A stretch of DNA of 64,000 nucleotides from Deferribacteraceae bacterium (GTDB lineage Bacteria > Chrysiogenota > Deferribacteres > Deferribacterales > Deferrivibrionaceae), in contig JAIHAR010000001.1 of NCBI GenBank assembly GCA_020054865.1, forward strand, positions 107,112 to 171,111, given 5' to 3'. Shown here piece by piece: positions 26,720-36,245 of this stretch; position 1 is the stretch's first letter, and the number at the start of each line of letters is the position of its first letter. Under the pieces are notes generated by a model. That model saw only the letters and a list, made by a program, of their open reading frames with translations, had not been told where the DNA came from and made no database searches. The translations under genes were made by a program, and so were the position numbers.

Positions 26720-27091
26720 ATGAAAAAAAAACCTTTGTATATGATAAGCATAGTTTCGGAAATGTTTGAAATTCACCCCCAGACACTAAGGCAATATGAA
26801 AGGCTGGAGCTTCTAAAACCTTCAAGGAGCGAAGGTAACACCAGATTATACTCTGATGAGGATATTGAAAAGTTAAAATTTATCCTGACACTTACAAGGG
26901 AAATGGGGGTAAATTTGGCAGGTGTTGAAATAATAATGAACATGAAGGAGCAGATTGAATCACTGCAAAATCAGGTAGATATGCTTCTGAAATATATAAA
27001 AGAAAATTGCGACAAATCAAAAAAGGAAGGTGCACTTGTACCTTCCCCCAAAAAGGAAATTATAAAAATAAAAGTGGAAAGAGAGGAGTAA
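26720..27091 (+). CDS. hspR: MerR-family heat-shock repressor HspR
   Basis: A 123-residue MerR-type regulator. The winged helix starts [20 protein letters not shown] (note HPQTLR, typical of HspR) and continues [18 protein letters not shown], followed by a helical coiled-coil that ends with a short basic tail. It lies between dnaJ and clpB and 1.6 kb downstream of a HAIR-like operator, the standard location of HspR, which represses with DnaK as co-repressor. Gap to clpB is 4 bp. Confidence 0.9.
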   Translation: MKKKPLYMISIVSEMFEIHPQTLRQYERLELLKPSRSEGNTRLYSDEDIEKLKFILTLTREMGVNLAGVEIIMNMKEQIESLQNQVDMLLKYIKENCDKSKKEGALVPSPKKEIIKIKVEREE

Positions 27092-27095
27092 GAAT

Positions 27096-29705
27096 ATGAT
27101 AAACTGGAACAAACTAACAATAAAATCTTCCGAGGCCATTCAAGGTGCACAGGCACTTGCTGAACAGCTCAGCCATCAGCAAATTGAACCGGAACACCTT
27201 CTTACTGTTTTACTCAAACAGGAAGAAGGGATAGTTAAACCTATTTTGCAAAAAATCGGTGTAAACGTACCGGGACTGCTTGAGGATACACAGGATATTT
27301 TAAAAAAACTTCCAAAGGTAAGCGATGTAAGCCAGATTTACATTTCTGGTGACACAAAAAAGGTGCTTGATTATGCCTTTAAAGTTTTAAAGGAATTTCA
27401 GGACAGTTACGTTTCAACTGAGCACCTTCTGCTTGGAATTGTCGAAAATGCCGGTTATTCTCTAAGACAAATTCTAACCAAACAGGGGATAGACAGCAGC
27501 ACAGTTAAAAAAGCCATCAAGGAAATCAGAGGCTCAACAAAGGTTGATAGTGAAGATCCAGAGTCAAAAACTGAAGCACTAAAAAAATATACAATTAACT
27601 TAACAGAATATGCAGAGCAAGGCAAACTTGACCCGGTTATCGGAAGAGATGAAGAGATTAGACGTGTAATACATGTTCTTTCCAGAAGGACAAAAAATAA
27701 CCCTGTGCTTATTGGAGAGCCAGGTGTAGGTAAGACTGCAATTGTCGAAGGTCTTGCCCAGAGAATTGTAAATAAGGACGTGCCTGAGACATTAAAAGAT
27801 AAAATTGTGCTGACACTTGATCTTGGAGCCCTTATAGCAGGCACAAAATACAGAGGTGAATTTGAAGACAGATTAAAGGCAATATTGAAAGAAATAAAAG
27901 AAAGAGAAGGAGAAATTATCCTTTTCATTGATGAAATTCATACACTTGTGGGTGCTGGTGCTGCAGAAGGTGCTATGGATGCTGCTAACCTATTAAAACC
28001 TGCTCTTGCAAGAGGTGAACTGCACTGTATCGGTGCCACAACCCTTGATGAGTATAAAAAACATATTGAAAAGGATGCTGCCCTTGAGAGAAGATTTCAA
28101 CCGGTGATGGTAGATGAACCATCTGTTGAAGACACAATTTCAATTTTAAGAGGATTAAAAGAAAAGTATGAGGTTCACCACGGAGTAAAAATAAAAGACT
28201 CTGCTCTTGTGGCTGCTGCATATCTTGCCCATAAATACATTTCTGACAGATTTATGCCCGACAAGGCAATAGATTTAATTGATGAAGCTACAGCAAAACT
28301 TAGAATGGAGATTGACAGCCTCCCAACAGAGCTTGATGAACTTGACAGGAAATACAGGCAACTTGAGATTGAAAGACAGGCTCTTTTAAAAGAAAAAGAT
28401 GAAGCAAGTAAAATCAGACTGGAAAAAATTGAAGAAGAGCTTGCAAACCTCAATGAAAAGATTAATCAACTGAAAGCTCACTGGAAAAATGAAAAAGAAC
28501 TTATTCAGAGCATCAGGGAAGTAAAAGCTAACATCGAACAGCTTAAAACAGAAATGCAAAACGCAGAGCGCAACGGCAATTTTGAACTTGCTTCCCAGAT
28601 TAAGTATGGAAAACTTGTGGAAGAAAACAAAAAACTTGAAGAACTCAACAGCAAACTGAAAGAGATACAAAAAGACTCCAAGATGCTCAAAGAGGAAGTT
28701 GAAGAAGAAGATATAGCTGAAATTATCTCAAAATGGACAGGGATTCCTGTGACAAAGCTTTTAGAAGAGGAAGCCGATAAATTAATTAGAATGGAGGATT
28801 TTCTTCACAAAAGAGTAATTGGTCAGGAAAAAGCGGTACAGGTCATAAGTGATGCTGTAAGAAGAAGCCGCGCAGGACTTAACAATCCAAAAAGGCCTAT
28901 TGGTTCATTTATATTTTTGGGGCCAACAGGTGTGGGAAAAACCGAACTTGCAAAAGCCTTGGCTGAATTCCTTTTTGACACTGAAGACGCTCTGATAAGA
29001 CTTGATATGAGCGAATATATGGAAAAGCATTCCGTAGCAAAACTTATAGGAGCCCCTCCCGGATATATAGGATACGAAGAAGGGGGACAGCTCACGGAAA
29101 AAGTAAGAAGGAAACCTTACAGTGTTATTTTAATGGATGAGATTGAAAAGGCACATCCTGATGTATTTAATCTCCTGCTTCAAATATTGGACGATGGAAG
29201 ACTAACTGATGCTAAGGGTAGAACTGTAAATTTCAAAAACACAGTAATAATAATGACATCCAATATTGGCAGCGAAACCATACAAAGCTTTTTTGAACAA
29301 AATAAAGACTTTACATCAAAATATGATGAAATCGCTTCTATGGTGTTTAAACAGTTGTCAAATTTTTTCAAACCAGAATTTTTGAACAGGGTTGATGATA
29401 TTATAGTATTTCACCCGCTTGATGAAAATCACCTTAAAAACATTGCAAAAATTTTGCTTGACGAATTTAAGGAAAGATTAAAGGAAAACTTTATAGAAAT
29501 AGAATTTGACGAAAGCGTTATAAACGAAATAGTGAAAGTTGGCTTTGACCCCAAGTTTGGAGCAAGGCCGATGAAGAGAGCGATACAAAAAATAATAGAA
29601 AACAAAGTAGCCGAAGCAATACTTAAAGGGATAATTGTTAAAAACTCAAAGGTGTTTGCAACATTTGAAAATGGAAATTTAAATTTTGATGTTAAAATAG
29701 GATAA
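27096..29705 (+). CDS. clpB: ATP-dependent disaggregase ClpB
   Basis: An 869-residue Hsp100 protein that dissolves aggregates with DnaK/DnaJ. It has an N-terminal Clp domain (about residues 1-150), NBD1 with Walker [11 protein letters not shown] and Walker [14 protein letters not shown], a long coiled-coil middle domain (about residues 400-530) that distinguishes ClpB from ClpA/ClpC, and NBD2 with [14 protein letters not shown] and [11 protein letters not shown]. No ClpP-binding IGF loop is seen. It is the fourth gene of the HspR operon. Confidence 0.97.
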   Translation: MINWNKLTIKSSEAIQGAQALAEQLSHQQIEPEHLLTVLLKQEEGIVKPILQKIGVNVPGLLEDTQDILKKLPKVSDVSQIYISGDTKKVLDYAFKVLKEFQDSYVSTEHLLLGIVENAGYSLRQILTKQGIDSSTVKKAIKEIRGSTKVDSEDPESKTEALKKYTINLTEYAEQGKLDPVIGRDEEIRRVIHVLSRRTKNNPVLIGEPGVGKTAIVEGLAQRIVNKDVPETLKDKIVLTLDLGALIAGTKYRGEFEDRLKAILKEIKEREGEIILFIDEIHTLVGAGAAEGAMDAANLLKPALARGELHCIGATTLDEYKKHIEKDAALERRFQPVMVDEPSVEDTISILRGLKEKYEVHHGVKIKDSALVAAAYLAHKYISDRFMPDKAIDLIDEATAKLRMEIDSLPTELDELDRKYRQLEIERQALLKEKDEASKIRLEKIEEELANLNEKINQLKAHWKNEKELIQSIREVKANIEQLKTEMQNAERNGNFELASQIKYGKLVEENKKLEELNSKLKEIQKDSKMLKEEVEEEDIAEIISKWTGIPVTKLLEEEADKLIRMEDFLHKRVIGQEKAVQVISDAVRRSRAGLNNPKRPIGSFIFLGPTGVGKTELAKALAEFLFDTEDALIRLDMSEYMEKHSVAKLIGAPPGYIGYEEGGQLTEKVRRKPYSVILMDEIEKAHPDVFNLLLQILDDGRLTDAKGRTVNFKNTVIIMTSNIGSETIQSFFEQNKDFTSKYDEIASMVFKQLSNFFKPEFLNRVDDIIVFHPLDENHLKNIAKILLDEFKERLKENFIEIEFDESVINEIVKVGFDPKFGARPMKRAIQKIIENKVAEAILKGIIVKNSKVFATFENGNLNFDVKIG

Positions 29706-29708
29706 TTA

Positions 29709-29717
29709 TGGTATAAT
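29709..29717 (+). promoter_or_regulatory. Extended -10 promoter of the sigma factor gene
   Basis: TGGTATAAT contains a perfect TATAAT (29712-29717) with the extended TG one base before. No convincing -35 stands at 16-18 bases upstream, which is allowed for extended -10 promoters. It begins 4 bp after the clpB stop and lies 50 bp before the sigma gene, so that gene probably has its own transcript as well as readthrough. Confidence 0.55.
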
Positions 29718-29766
29718 ACAGTGAACAAAAAGTGATTTTTTTAAATCATTATCTTAAGGTAGGTAA

Positions 29767-30693
29767 ATGGATAAAGAAAAAAGCAAGATAGAAGAGATTG
29801 ATGATATTGAAACAGAAGAAAATGACGAGGGGATAGATTTCCTTGTGGAAGATATCCCCTTCCCCCCTGTTTCTGAAGACTCCCTAAAAACCTATTTAAA
29901 CAAAATCTCCGAATATACTCACTTTACAAAAGAGAAAGAGTATGAGCTTGGAAAAAGAATCCAGCAAGGGGATGAAGAGGCCATCAAAGAGCTCGTACTT
30001 GGCAATTTGAAGTTTGTTGTTTCAATTGCAAACAGGTATCGAAATTCAGGGCTTTCCATGAGCGATATAATAAATCAAGGAAATTTGGGCTTATTAGAAG
30101 CTGCGAGAAGATTTGATCCGGATAAAGGGGTTAAATTTATCTCTTATGCCGTCTGGTGGATTCGTCAGGCAATAATTCAGGCGCTGGCTGAGCAGTCAGG
30201 CACTGTAAAACTACCAATAAAACAGGCAAGCATTTTGTATAAAATTAATGAAGCCACTGAAAAATTAAGTAAAGAGCTCGACAGAGAGCCAACGGCAGAT
30301 GAGATTGCATCATATCTTGACATGGAACTTGCTGACGTAGAAAATGTTTTAAGGGTTTCAAGAAATTACCTCTCCCTTGAAGCACCCCTTAAAGAAGGTG
30401 AAGATAAAACATTTATAGATCTTCTTGAATCCGAAAGCAAATCTGTCGAAGATGAAATAATACATACCAATCTTAAAAACTCCCTTGAAGAAATTGTAGA
30501 AGAATTACCTGAGAGGGAAGCTGAAATTATAAAACTTAGATTTGGACTTGAAGGCGAAACACCAAAAACTCTTGAAGAGATTGGTGAAATGATGAAAATA
30601 AGCAGAGAGAGAGTCAGGCAAATTGAAGCAAGGGCTCTCAGCAAGCTCAAAAAAAAGGCTATGAAGAAAAAACTTTACGACTATCTTAACTAA
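29767..30693 (+). CDS. RpoD-family (group 2) RNA polymerase sigma factor
   Basis: A 308-residue sigma-70 factor with region 1.2 (TYLNKISEYTHFTKEKEYEL), region 2 (LKFVVSIANRYRNSGLSMSD then GVKFISYAVWWIRQAIIQA), region 3 and region 4 (LPEREAEIIKLRFGLEGETP and the HTH TLEEIGEMMKISRERVRQIE). It lacks region 1.1 and the RpoH box of heat-shock sigmas, so it is RpoS/SigA-like group 2 rather than RpoH. The position downstream of the heat-shock operon suggests a stress or stationary-phase role, which is inference. SD AGGTAGG precedes the ATG. Confidence 0.88.
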   Translation: MDKEKSKIEEIDDIETEENDEGIDFLVEDIPFPPVSEDSLKTYLNKISEYTHFTKEKEYELGKRIQQGDEEAIKELVLGNLKFVVSIANRYRNSGLSMSDIINQGNLGLLEAARRFDPDKGVKFISYAVWWIRQAIIQALAEQSGTVKLPIKQASILYKINEATEKLSKELDREPTADEIASYLDMELADVENVLRVSRNYLSLEAPLKEGEDKTFIDLLESESKSVEDEIIHTNLKNSLEEIVEELPEREAEIIKLRFGLEGETPKTLEEIGEMMKISRERVRQIEARALSKLKKKAMKKKLYDYLN

Positions 30694-31487
30694 TGACTCT
30701 AAGAAAAAGACTATATGAAATTATATTTGAAGCTGAAACAAAAGCAGGTAAGCTTTTTGATCTAATTCTTCTTTTGTCAATTTCACTTAGTATATTTGCA
30801 TCGATACTTCAAAGTGTAAAAAGCTTAAATTTTGAATATGGTAACATTTTCTATGCTGTTGAGTGGCTTTTCACTATTCTATTTACAATTGAATATTTCT
30901 TAAGAATTTATACCATTGGCAAGCCATTAAAATATATTTTCAGTTTTTATGGCATTGTTGACCTTCTGGCTATCTTGCCTACATATCTTGAAATTTTTTT
31001 GGAAGGCACACATTTTTTGGTAGTAATCAGAGCAATTAGACTTCTTAGAATTTTCAGAATATTAAAACTTACTAAATATGTAAATCACGGCTCTGTAATT
31101 ATAATGGCATTAAAAGCCAGTAGATACAAAATAACTGTTTTTTTATTTGCCGTTTTGAATGTGGTTATAATTGTAGGAGCAATAATGTATGTTGTTGAAG
31201 GGCCCGAAAACGGTTTTACAAGTATCCCCCGCTCGATATATTGGGCAATAGTTACACTTACAACAGTAGGTTACGGAGACATATCCCCTTCAACTGCTCT
31301 CGGGCAGTTTATTGCGTCCTTTGTAATGATAATCGGTTACGGTGTAATTGCAGTGCCAACAGGAATTGTTACATCTGAAATGAGCAGATACAATAAACCT
31401 GTGACCACCGAAGCCTGTCCTGCATGTGGTCAGGATGGACATGATCTTGATGCCAAATACTGCAAATATTGCGGTGCAAAGCTATAA
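30693..31487 (+). CDS. Voltage-gated-type potassium channel with C-terminal zinc ribbon
   Basis: A 264-residue channel subunit with six transmembrane helices. The S4 voltage sensor is RAIRLLRIFRILKLTKY (about residues 110-126), with regularly spaced Arg. The pore helix and selectivity filter are TLTTVGYGDISPSTALG (about residues 189-205), TVGYGD being the K+ filter. After S6 comes a short C-terminal zinc ribbon: CPACGQ and CKYCGAKL, a four-Cys motif. Its ATG overlaps the last base of the sigma gene stop. KvAP-type bacterial channels usually lack such a ribbon. Confidence 0.9.
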   Translation: MTLRKRLYEIIFEAETKAGKLFDLILLLSISLSIFASILQSVKSLNFEYGNIFYAVEWLFTILFTIEYFLRIYTIGKPLKYIFSFYGIVDLLAILPTYLEIFLEGTHFLVVIRAIRLLRIFRILKLTKYVNHGSVIIMALKASRYKITVFLFAVLNVVIIVGAIMYVVEGPENGFTSIPRSIYWAIVTLTTVGYGDISPSTALGQFIASFVMIIGYGVIAVPTGIVTSEMSRYNKPVTTEACPACGQDGHDLDAKYCKYCGAKL

Positions 31488-31507
31488 ACTTTGTTTTTAA
31501 AAATTAA

Positions 31508-32248
31508 CTAAATCGTTTCAACTTTATCAATTACCTTTTTTGCAATAAAAAACAAAACCACCATCATGACAAATAAAAGAAAAAAATCATAAAAAGAAAA
31601 ACCGTTACCAAGCAAAGAACTTCTTATCAGCCTGTTAGAATATGTTAAAGGGAAAAAATACGCAATATATCTGATAACTGCTGGCATATCCTCAACAGGA
31701 TAGAATGTACCGGACAAAAAAATCATCGGTGTCATTACAAATGTATTCACGCTAAATTGATCTCCATGATTTTTTACAATTAATGCAACAATAAAACCGA
31801 TTAAAGAAAATGTCAAAAGATGCACTATTAGAGATATTATAAATAAAAAACCAGGTCTCATTCCTACATTCAGGAACACGCCATAAATATAGACAATTAA
31901 AACAGGAATTAACCCTTTTACTACACCGTATAAAGACTCACCGGCAATTATCTGCCATCTTTTAACCGGGGCAAGCAAATATTCATCAAAAATTTTGAAA
32001 TAAAACCTTGAAATATTGATTTCAGTTGAAATTCCATACGCCTGATTCATCGAACTCATAGTAATAAGACCTGGTATCAAAAAATGTACATAATTGATTC
32101 CACCTATATCAGAATTTTTTTCAATTCCAAAGCCAAATGCCAATAAAAACAACAATGGGGACACAGAACTTGAGAGAATAACTTTCCAGATTCTTGATTT
32201 AAGTACTAATATTTCTCTTAAAAAAATACCTGAAATCCCATGCATCAA
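31508..32248 (-). CDS. ABC-2 type transporter permease
   Basis: A 246-residue inner-membrane protein with six hydrophobic helices, of the ABC-2/NodJ type. GMRPGFLFIISLIVHLLTFS and the conserved end FPLTYSNRLIRSSLLG are visible; MIFLSGTFYPVEDMP just before it is the characteristic loop motif of this family. It overlaps the ATPase gene by 4 bp and forms a two-gene exporter with it. Substrate is unknown; relatives export polysaccharides, antibiotics or lipids. It is convergent with the K+ channel gene. Confidence 0.88.
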   Translation of the reverse strand: MMHGISGIFLREILVLKSRIWKVILSSSVSPLLFLLAFGFGIEKNSDIGGINYVHFLIPGLITMSSMNQAYGISTEINISRFYFKIFDEYLLAPVKRWQIIAGESLYGVVKGLIPVLIVYIYGVFLNVGMRPGFLFIISLIVHLLTFSLIGFIVALIVKNHGDQFSVNTFVMTPMIFLSGTFYPVEDMPAVIRYIAYFFPLTYSNRLIRSSLLGNGFSFYDFFLLFVMMVVLFFIAKKVIDKVETI

Positions 32249-33093
32249 TTTATCCTTTTACCCGTTACTTTAAGATAAACATCCTCTAAATTCACTTCTC
32301 TTATTTTTGCAAATGTTGCATCTTTTATTGACTCAAGCCTATGTACAGCGTCGTCCCTACTCTGATAAAACTCTTCCAATGTTTTGTCATCCTTAAAAAT
32401 CTCAAGAGCATATTTACCCATTTCACTTTTCAGAATCTCAGGCTCCCCTTCCTTAACAATCACCCCATCACTTATAAAATATACATAATCTGACAATCTT
32501 TCAGCCTCTTCAATGTAGTGAGTGGTAAGAAGTATAGTGCACCCGGTTTCAATCTTTATCTTTTTAATAAAATCCCACAATATTCTTCTTGATAAAGGGT
32601 CAAGCCCCACAGTTGGCTCGTCAAGCAGTAACACTTTTGGATTGTGAAGAAGCGCTCGTCCTATAACAAGACGTCTTTTTAATCCTCCTGAAAGATTCCC
32701 TGCCTTTTTGTTTTTATGTTCATTTAGTCCGGTAAAATGTAACATCTTATCTATGGCATTATCTATTTCACCTTTTTTATATCCAAATAAAACAAGATGG
32801 ATTAACCAATTTTCAATAACGGTTAAATCTCTGTCAACGTTATTGATTTGAGGAACAACACCTATAGCCCTTTTAACATTGTTATTTTCGGTATAAAAAA
32901 GAGATTCTCCATAATAAACTTCACCGGCGTCTGCTTTTAAAAGGCCTGTCAAGATATTAATAAGAGTTGTTTTGCCCGCACCGTTTGGTCCAAGAAGCGC
33001 GGTTATGGAGTTATTTTCAACATTTAATGTAACTCCGACTAATGCCTTAACATTTTTATAACTTTTGCGTAAGTCCTTTATAAATATGTTCAT
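32245..33093 (-). CDS. ABC transporter ATP-binding protein (ABC-2 exporter)
   Basis: A 282-residue ATPase with Walker A GPNGAGKTTLINILTG (about residues 35-50), signature LSGGLKRRL, Walker B VLLLDEPTVGLD and the switch His in LLTTHYIEEAERL. The C-terminal 60 residues after the NBD are the regulatory extension seen in drug or polysaccharide ABC-2 ATPases. It pairs with the permease immediately downstream. What it exports cannot be read from context. Confidence 0.93.
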   Translation of the reverse strand: MNIFIKDLRKSYKNVKALVGVTLNVENNSITALLGPNGAGKTTLINILTGLLKADAGEVYYGESLFYTENNNVKRAIGVVPQINNVDRDLTVIENWLIHLVLFGYKKGEIDNAIDKMLHFTGLNEHKNKKAGNLSGGLKRRLVIGRALLHNPKVLLLDEPTVGLDPLSRRILWDFIKKIKIETGCTILLTTHYIEEAERLSDYVYFISDGVIVKEGEPEILKSEMGKYALEIFKDDKTLEEFYQSRDDAVHRLESIKDATFAKIREVNLEDVYLKVTGKRIN

Positions 33094-33197
33094 ACTTTAC
33101 CAAAAAAATTGTCAACCTATATAATTCTACTCATTACATTGTTATTTCAACAAACCCATATCTTTCCAGAGAATTGCATAATAGCAAATAACTTATT

Positions 33198-33848
33198 CTA
33201 CTCGCAAACTTTCTTTATCTCCTCTTTTGAAAGACCAATTTCCTGCATTTTCAATATCTTATCTACTGTGCATTTGGTGCCTTTATTTTCTGTATTATCA
33301 GTTGGCTCTTTTGGCTCAGGTTTTACAAGGTCAAGTTTTATTGGCTTTGCCTTAATTGAAGCCAGAGCCTCAACAAATTTATAAGCTGCATCCTTATTGT
33401 TAAATGTCAACTCAAGATTATGAGAGCAGCCAAATTTGGAATAATCATCCCAGACAACTTTCACGCCATTATCAGAAACTCTTGGCTCATCAAAAACATA
33501 TCCGTAACAATTGTTATCCACCGAGTCGCTCTTAACCTTTATAGTATATTTGCCACTGTTTTCTTTTACATAAGCTTCAAGATTGCTCCCATAAACTTCC
33601 CAAAATCTCAAAAATTTTTTATTTGTACCTTCCTTGCTCCATAAAAAAGCAAAAGCATTCCCCTCATCACTTACAATTGTTTTCGCAAACTTTAAGTTTG
33701 AATCAATTTCCAGAGATTGAAGGCTTGACTTTAGGATATTTATTGCCTCACTTCTCTTTAATTTTGCCCCCTTTGTATCTATTTTCACACCTTTGGAACA
33801 CGACACAACGAGCAAAACAGCAACCAAAATGGCAAATAACTTCTTCAT
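33198..33848 (-). CDS. Predicted lipoprotein of unknown function
   Basis: A 216-residue protein with a lipoprotein signal: hydrophobic MKKLFAILVAVLLVVSC, lipobox VVSC, Cys at position 17. No known domain was recognised in the body. It has three further cysteines at NNCYG, FGCSH and TKCTV and one at the end. The last 22 residues (TVDKILKMQEIGLSKEEIKK then VC) resemble a SHOCT-like short helical tail. A proline/lysine-rich linker (KPEPKEPTDN) precedes it. It stands between the ABC exporter and a DUF445 gene with no overlap. Confidence 0.7.
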   Translation of the reverse strand: MKKLFAILVAVLLVVSCSKGVKIDTKGAKLKRSEAINILKSSLQSLEIDSNLKFAKTIVSDEGNAFAFLWSKEGTNKKFLRFWEVYGSNLEAYVKENSGKYTIKVKSDSVDNNCYGYVFDEPRVSDNGVKVVWDDYSKFGCSHNLELTFNNKDAAYKFVEALASIKAKPIKLDLVKPEPKEPTDNTENKGTKCTVDKILKMQEIGLSKEEIKKVCE

Positions 33849-33859
33849 AAAACACCCCT

Positions 33860-35362
33860 TTATATAAATTTAAAAAATATAATCTGAACACAACCAAAAA
33901 TAAATCCAAGCACAAAACCAAGTATGTTAATCCATTTAAACTGGTCTTTCATAAAAGAAAACAGCATATTCTCAACTTCATACAAATTAAGAGAATTTAT
34001 CTTTTCCTCAACAATACTCTGAATATTAAGTGTTTCAAGTACCGGAGTGATATTCCTGTGTAAAAGTTCATTTGCTTCTCTTGTAACAAAATCAACAATA
34101 TTTCTGAATGTTTTTTGGGAAATTTTGTCATAAATTCCGGAAATTTTTAAATTACCAATATTTTTGCAAGATATTCTCACAATGGTGCTTTTTATATCTT
34201 CATTTTTTAACTTTTTCAAAAGAATCTTTTTATAAACATTTTCTGAAGAGCCTGGACTAATCAAATCGTAAATATCTCCGACTTTTATATTATTCAATTC
34301 ACTGGCATTTGAGTCAATAATGTATGAAATTTTATCAACTATAAAAGGGGAGTTCATAAAGCTTAATAGTTTCCCCTCAAAGAATGTTTTTATCGAGTAG
34401 AAATCTTCTACTTTTAATTTTTCTACAAGCTTATAAACCGGCATATCAAGAAAATCAGCTACCTTATTCTTTATTGTAATGCTTATCTTTTCTTTAATCT
34501 CTTCACTTTCTGTTATATTTTCAATAATTTCTGGAAATTTGGAGTTTACAATATCTGCTATAACGTCCTCATTAAGAAAAAGATTCAGCATTCCAAGTTT
34601 GAGCTGGTCAAAGAGACCAGTTTTGAAAGAATTATTTTTAATATCAACAAGTTTTTTTACAATTTTCTTTTTTACTTCTTCATCTTCTGATAATTTTTTT
34701 ATGTACTCAAGTATTTTTAATGTGATATTTCCCGAAGAATTTATCAGCGATTCATAAAAACTTGCAGGGATAATCTGCCTTAAGCAAACACCTGAAAGTA
34801 TTATATTGTTTAAATAAGCAGAAATTTCCTTTATAAGTTTTTGCTTCCACTTTTCATTTTCAAATACTTTTTTAATGATGTCAGTCAACACTTCACCAAC
34901 ATCAATAAAATCACCAAGTTTGAATTGTTTTATATTTTCAACTATAATTTTAATCAAAGAATCGATAAATTCTTCATTCAGCAATATTCTGTCGTATACC
35001 AATTCAATCAATTCACCTAAATTTAAACCAACCTTATTAATCAGCTGCTCGAAATCACCGTAATCCTTGCTTAAAATATTTCGCAGCTCTTTCCTGATAA
35101 ATTCCTGCAAGTAAGCTTGAAACTCTTCTTTCTTGAATGATTTCAAAATCTCTTTTTCTGTAAGAAGGTTATTGCCGACAAGGATACCAACTTCTTTGGC
35201 AAGTTTTCCTCTGTTTTTAGGTATTACGCCCTGCCAGCCAAGACTATATATCCTTTTTTTGTGTGGCCTGAAAAGCATTTTGATGGCAAGGTAATTTGTG
35301 AAATAACCTACAAAACCGGTAACAAAAGGTATTGCTATCTCATTTGCAGTAAGAAACAACAA
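33860..35362 (-). CDS. DUF445 family membrane protein
   Basis: A 500-residue protein of the DUF445 (YheB/YjiN-like) family. The N-terminal part ANEIAIPFVTGFVGYFTNYLAIKMLFRP is a typical DUF445 signature with a membrane helix; the middle is helical and charged; the C-terminus ends in another membrane helix (LGFVLGFIFGCVQIIFF). The start is a TTG (35360-35362) with SD GGAGGG, overlapping the Ppx/GppA gene by 23 bp. Function of the family is not established; a membrane-tethering role is speculation. Confidence 0.8.
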   Translation of the reverse strand: MLFLTANEIAIPFVTGFVGYFTNYLAIKMLFRPHKKRIYSLGWQGVIPKNRGKLAKEVGILVGNNLLTEKEILKSFKKEEFQAYLQEFIRKELRNILSKDYGDFEQLINKVGLNLGELIELVYDRILLNEEFIDSLIKIIVENIKQFKLGDFIDVGEVLTDIIKKVFENEKWKQKLIKEISAYLNNIILSGVCLRQIIPASFYESLINSSGNITLKILEYIKKLSEDEEVKKKIVKKLVDIKNNSFKTGLFDQLKLGMLNLFLNEDVIADIVNSKFPEIIENITESEEIKEKISITIKNKVADFLDMPVYKLVEKLKVEDFYSIKTFFEGKLLSFMNSPFIVDKISYIIDSNASELNNIKVGDIYDLISPGSSENVYKKILLKKLKNEDIKSTIVRISCKNIGNLKISGIYDKISQKTFRNIVDFVTREANELLHRNITPVLETLNIQSIVEEKINSLNLYEVENMLFSFMKDQFKWINILGFVLGFIFGCVQIIFFKFI

Positions 35363-36245
35363 GTCCCTCCCTTAACCCAAAATCACTGATTATCAATTCA
35401 TCAATTGAAAATATTTCCATACTTTTGATAACTATTGCAGCACCTGCAATTATCAAATCTGCCCTCCCCTTTTCAAGGCCTTCGATTTTTTCTCTTCCTT
35501 TTATGTCCAAATTACAAAGAATATCAAATATCTCTTTTATCCTTTCATATTTTAACCTGTAGTTGTTTACCTTTCTATAATCGTAATCAACAAGTTTCAT
35601 ATCGATTGCGGCAAGTGTTGTAGCTGTCCCTGCAGTTGCTATTGCGCAGTCAATTTTGCGAAGTGGTAAACTTAAGATTACAGAATTAACTCTGTCAAAA
35701 AGCCTAACTTTCATCTCTTCTGAAATTTTGCCGGTAAAATCATACTCGTCAGACAATTTCACCACACCAAGATCAAAACTTTTGTTAAATACAATACTTC
35801 CTTTATCAGATATAATATATTCCGTAGAACCACCACCTATGTCGAAAATAAGAGATACCTTATCCTCAATATCAATTACAGAAGCCACCCCTTTAAACAT
35901 GTACTCAGCTTCCTCCTCGGAAGAAATAACCTCAATTTTTATTTTAAGTTTTTCAAATATTGCATCAACTATTTCCTTGCCGTTTTCTGCTTCCCTGAGG
36001 GCACTTGTTGCAACATATCTTATACCAATATTATCAAAATCAGCTACTGATTCTTTTACGGATAAAAGTGCGCATAAAAGTCTTTCAAATGCTGCCATAG
36101 ATATTCTATTGGAATTTTTAATACCTTCAGCGAGCCTTATGATATGCCTTTGCTCATACAGAATGTTGTTAATCTTACCTGAAACAACATCTGCAACAAT
36201 AAACCTTAAAGTGTTGCTTCCGATATCAACAGCACCGCAAATCAC
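35340..36245 (-). CDS. ppx: Ppx/GppA family phosphatase (exopolyphosphatase-like)
   Basis: A 301-residue ASKHA-fold enzyme that hydrolyses polyphosphate or pppGpp. The N-terminal VDIGSNTLRFIVAD, the phosphate-2 motif LIFDIGGGSTEYII (about residues 137-150) and ATAGTATTLAAIDM are typical. The catalytic Glu is in ALREAENGKE. It is a short single-domain form (about 300 residues), without the C-terminal HD-like domain of E. coli Ppx. Its stop overlaps DUF445 and its start overlaps the Na/Pi transporter by 4 bp, suggesting a phosphate-related operon. Confidence 0.88.
   Translation of the reverse strand: MICGAVDIGSNTLRFIVADVVSGKINNILYEQRHIIRLAEGIKNSNRISMAAFERLLCALLSVKESVADFDNIGIRYVATSALREAENGKEIVDAIFEKLKIKIEVISSEEEAEYMFKGVASVIDIEDKVSLIFDIGGGSTEYIISDKGSIVFNKSFDLGVVKLSDEYDFTGKISEEMKVRLFDRVNSVILSLPLRKIDCAIATAGTATTLAAIDMKLVDYDYRKVNNYRLKYERIKEIFDILCNLDIKGREKIEGLEKGRADLIIAGAAIVIKSMEIFSIDELIISDFGLREGLVVSYCK

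Noticed and set aside
29733..29752. Weak hairpin TGATTT/AAATCA before the sigma gene as a terminator.
   Set aside because: The stem is AT-only and no T-run follows; more likely just AT-rich leader.
34616..34632. Short inverted repeat CTGGTC/GACCAG in the DUF445 gene.
   Set aside because: Six-base arms inside coding sequence without a T-run are expected by chance.
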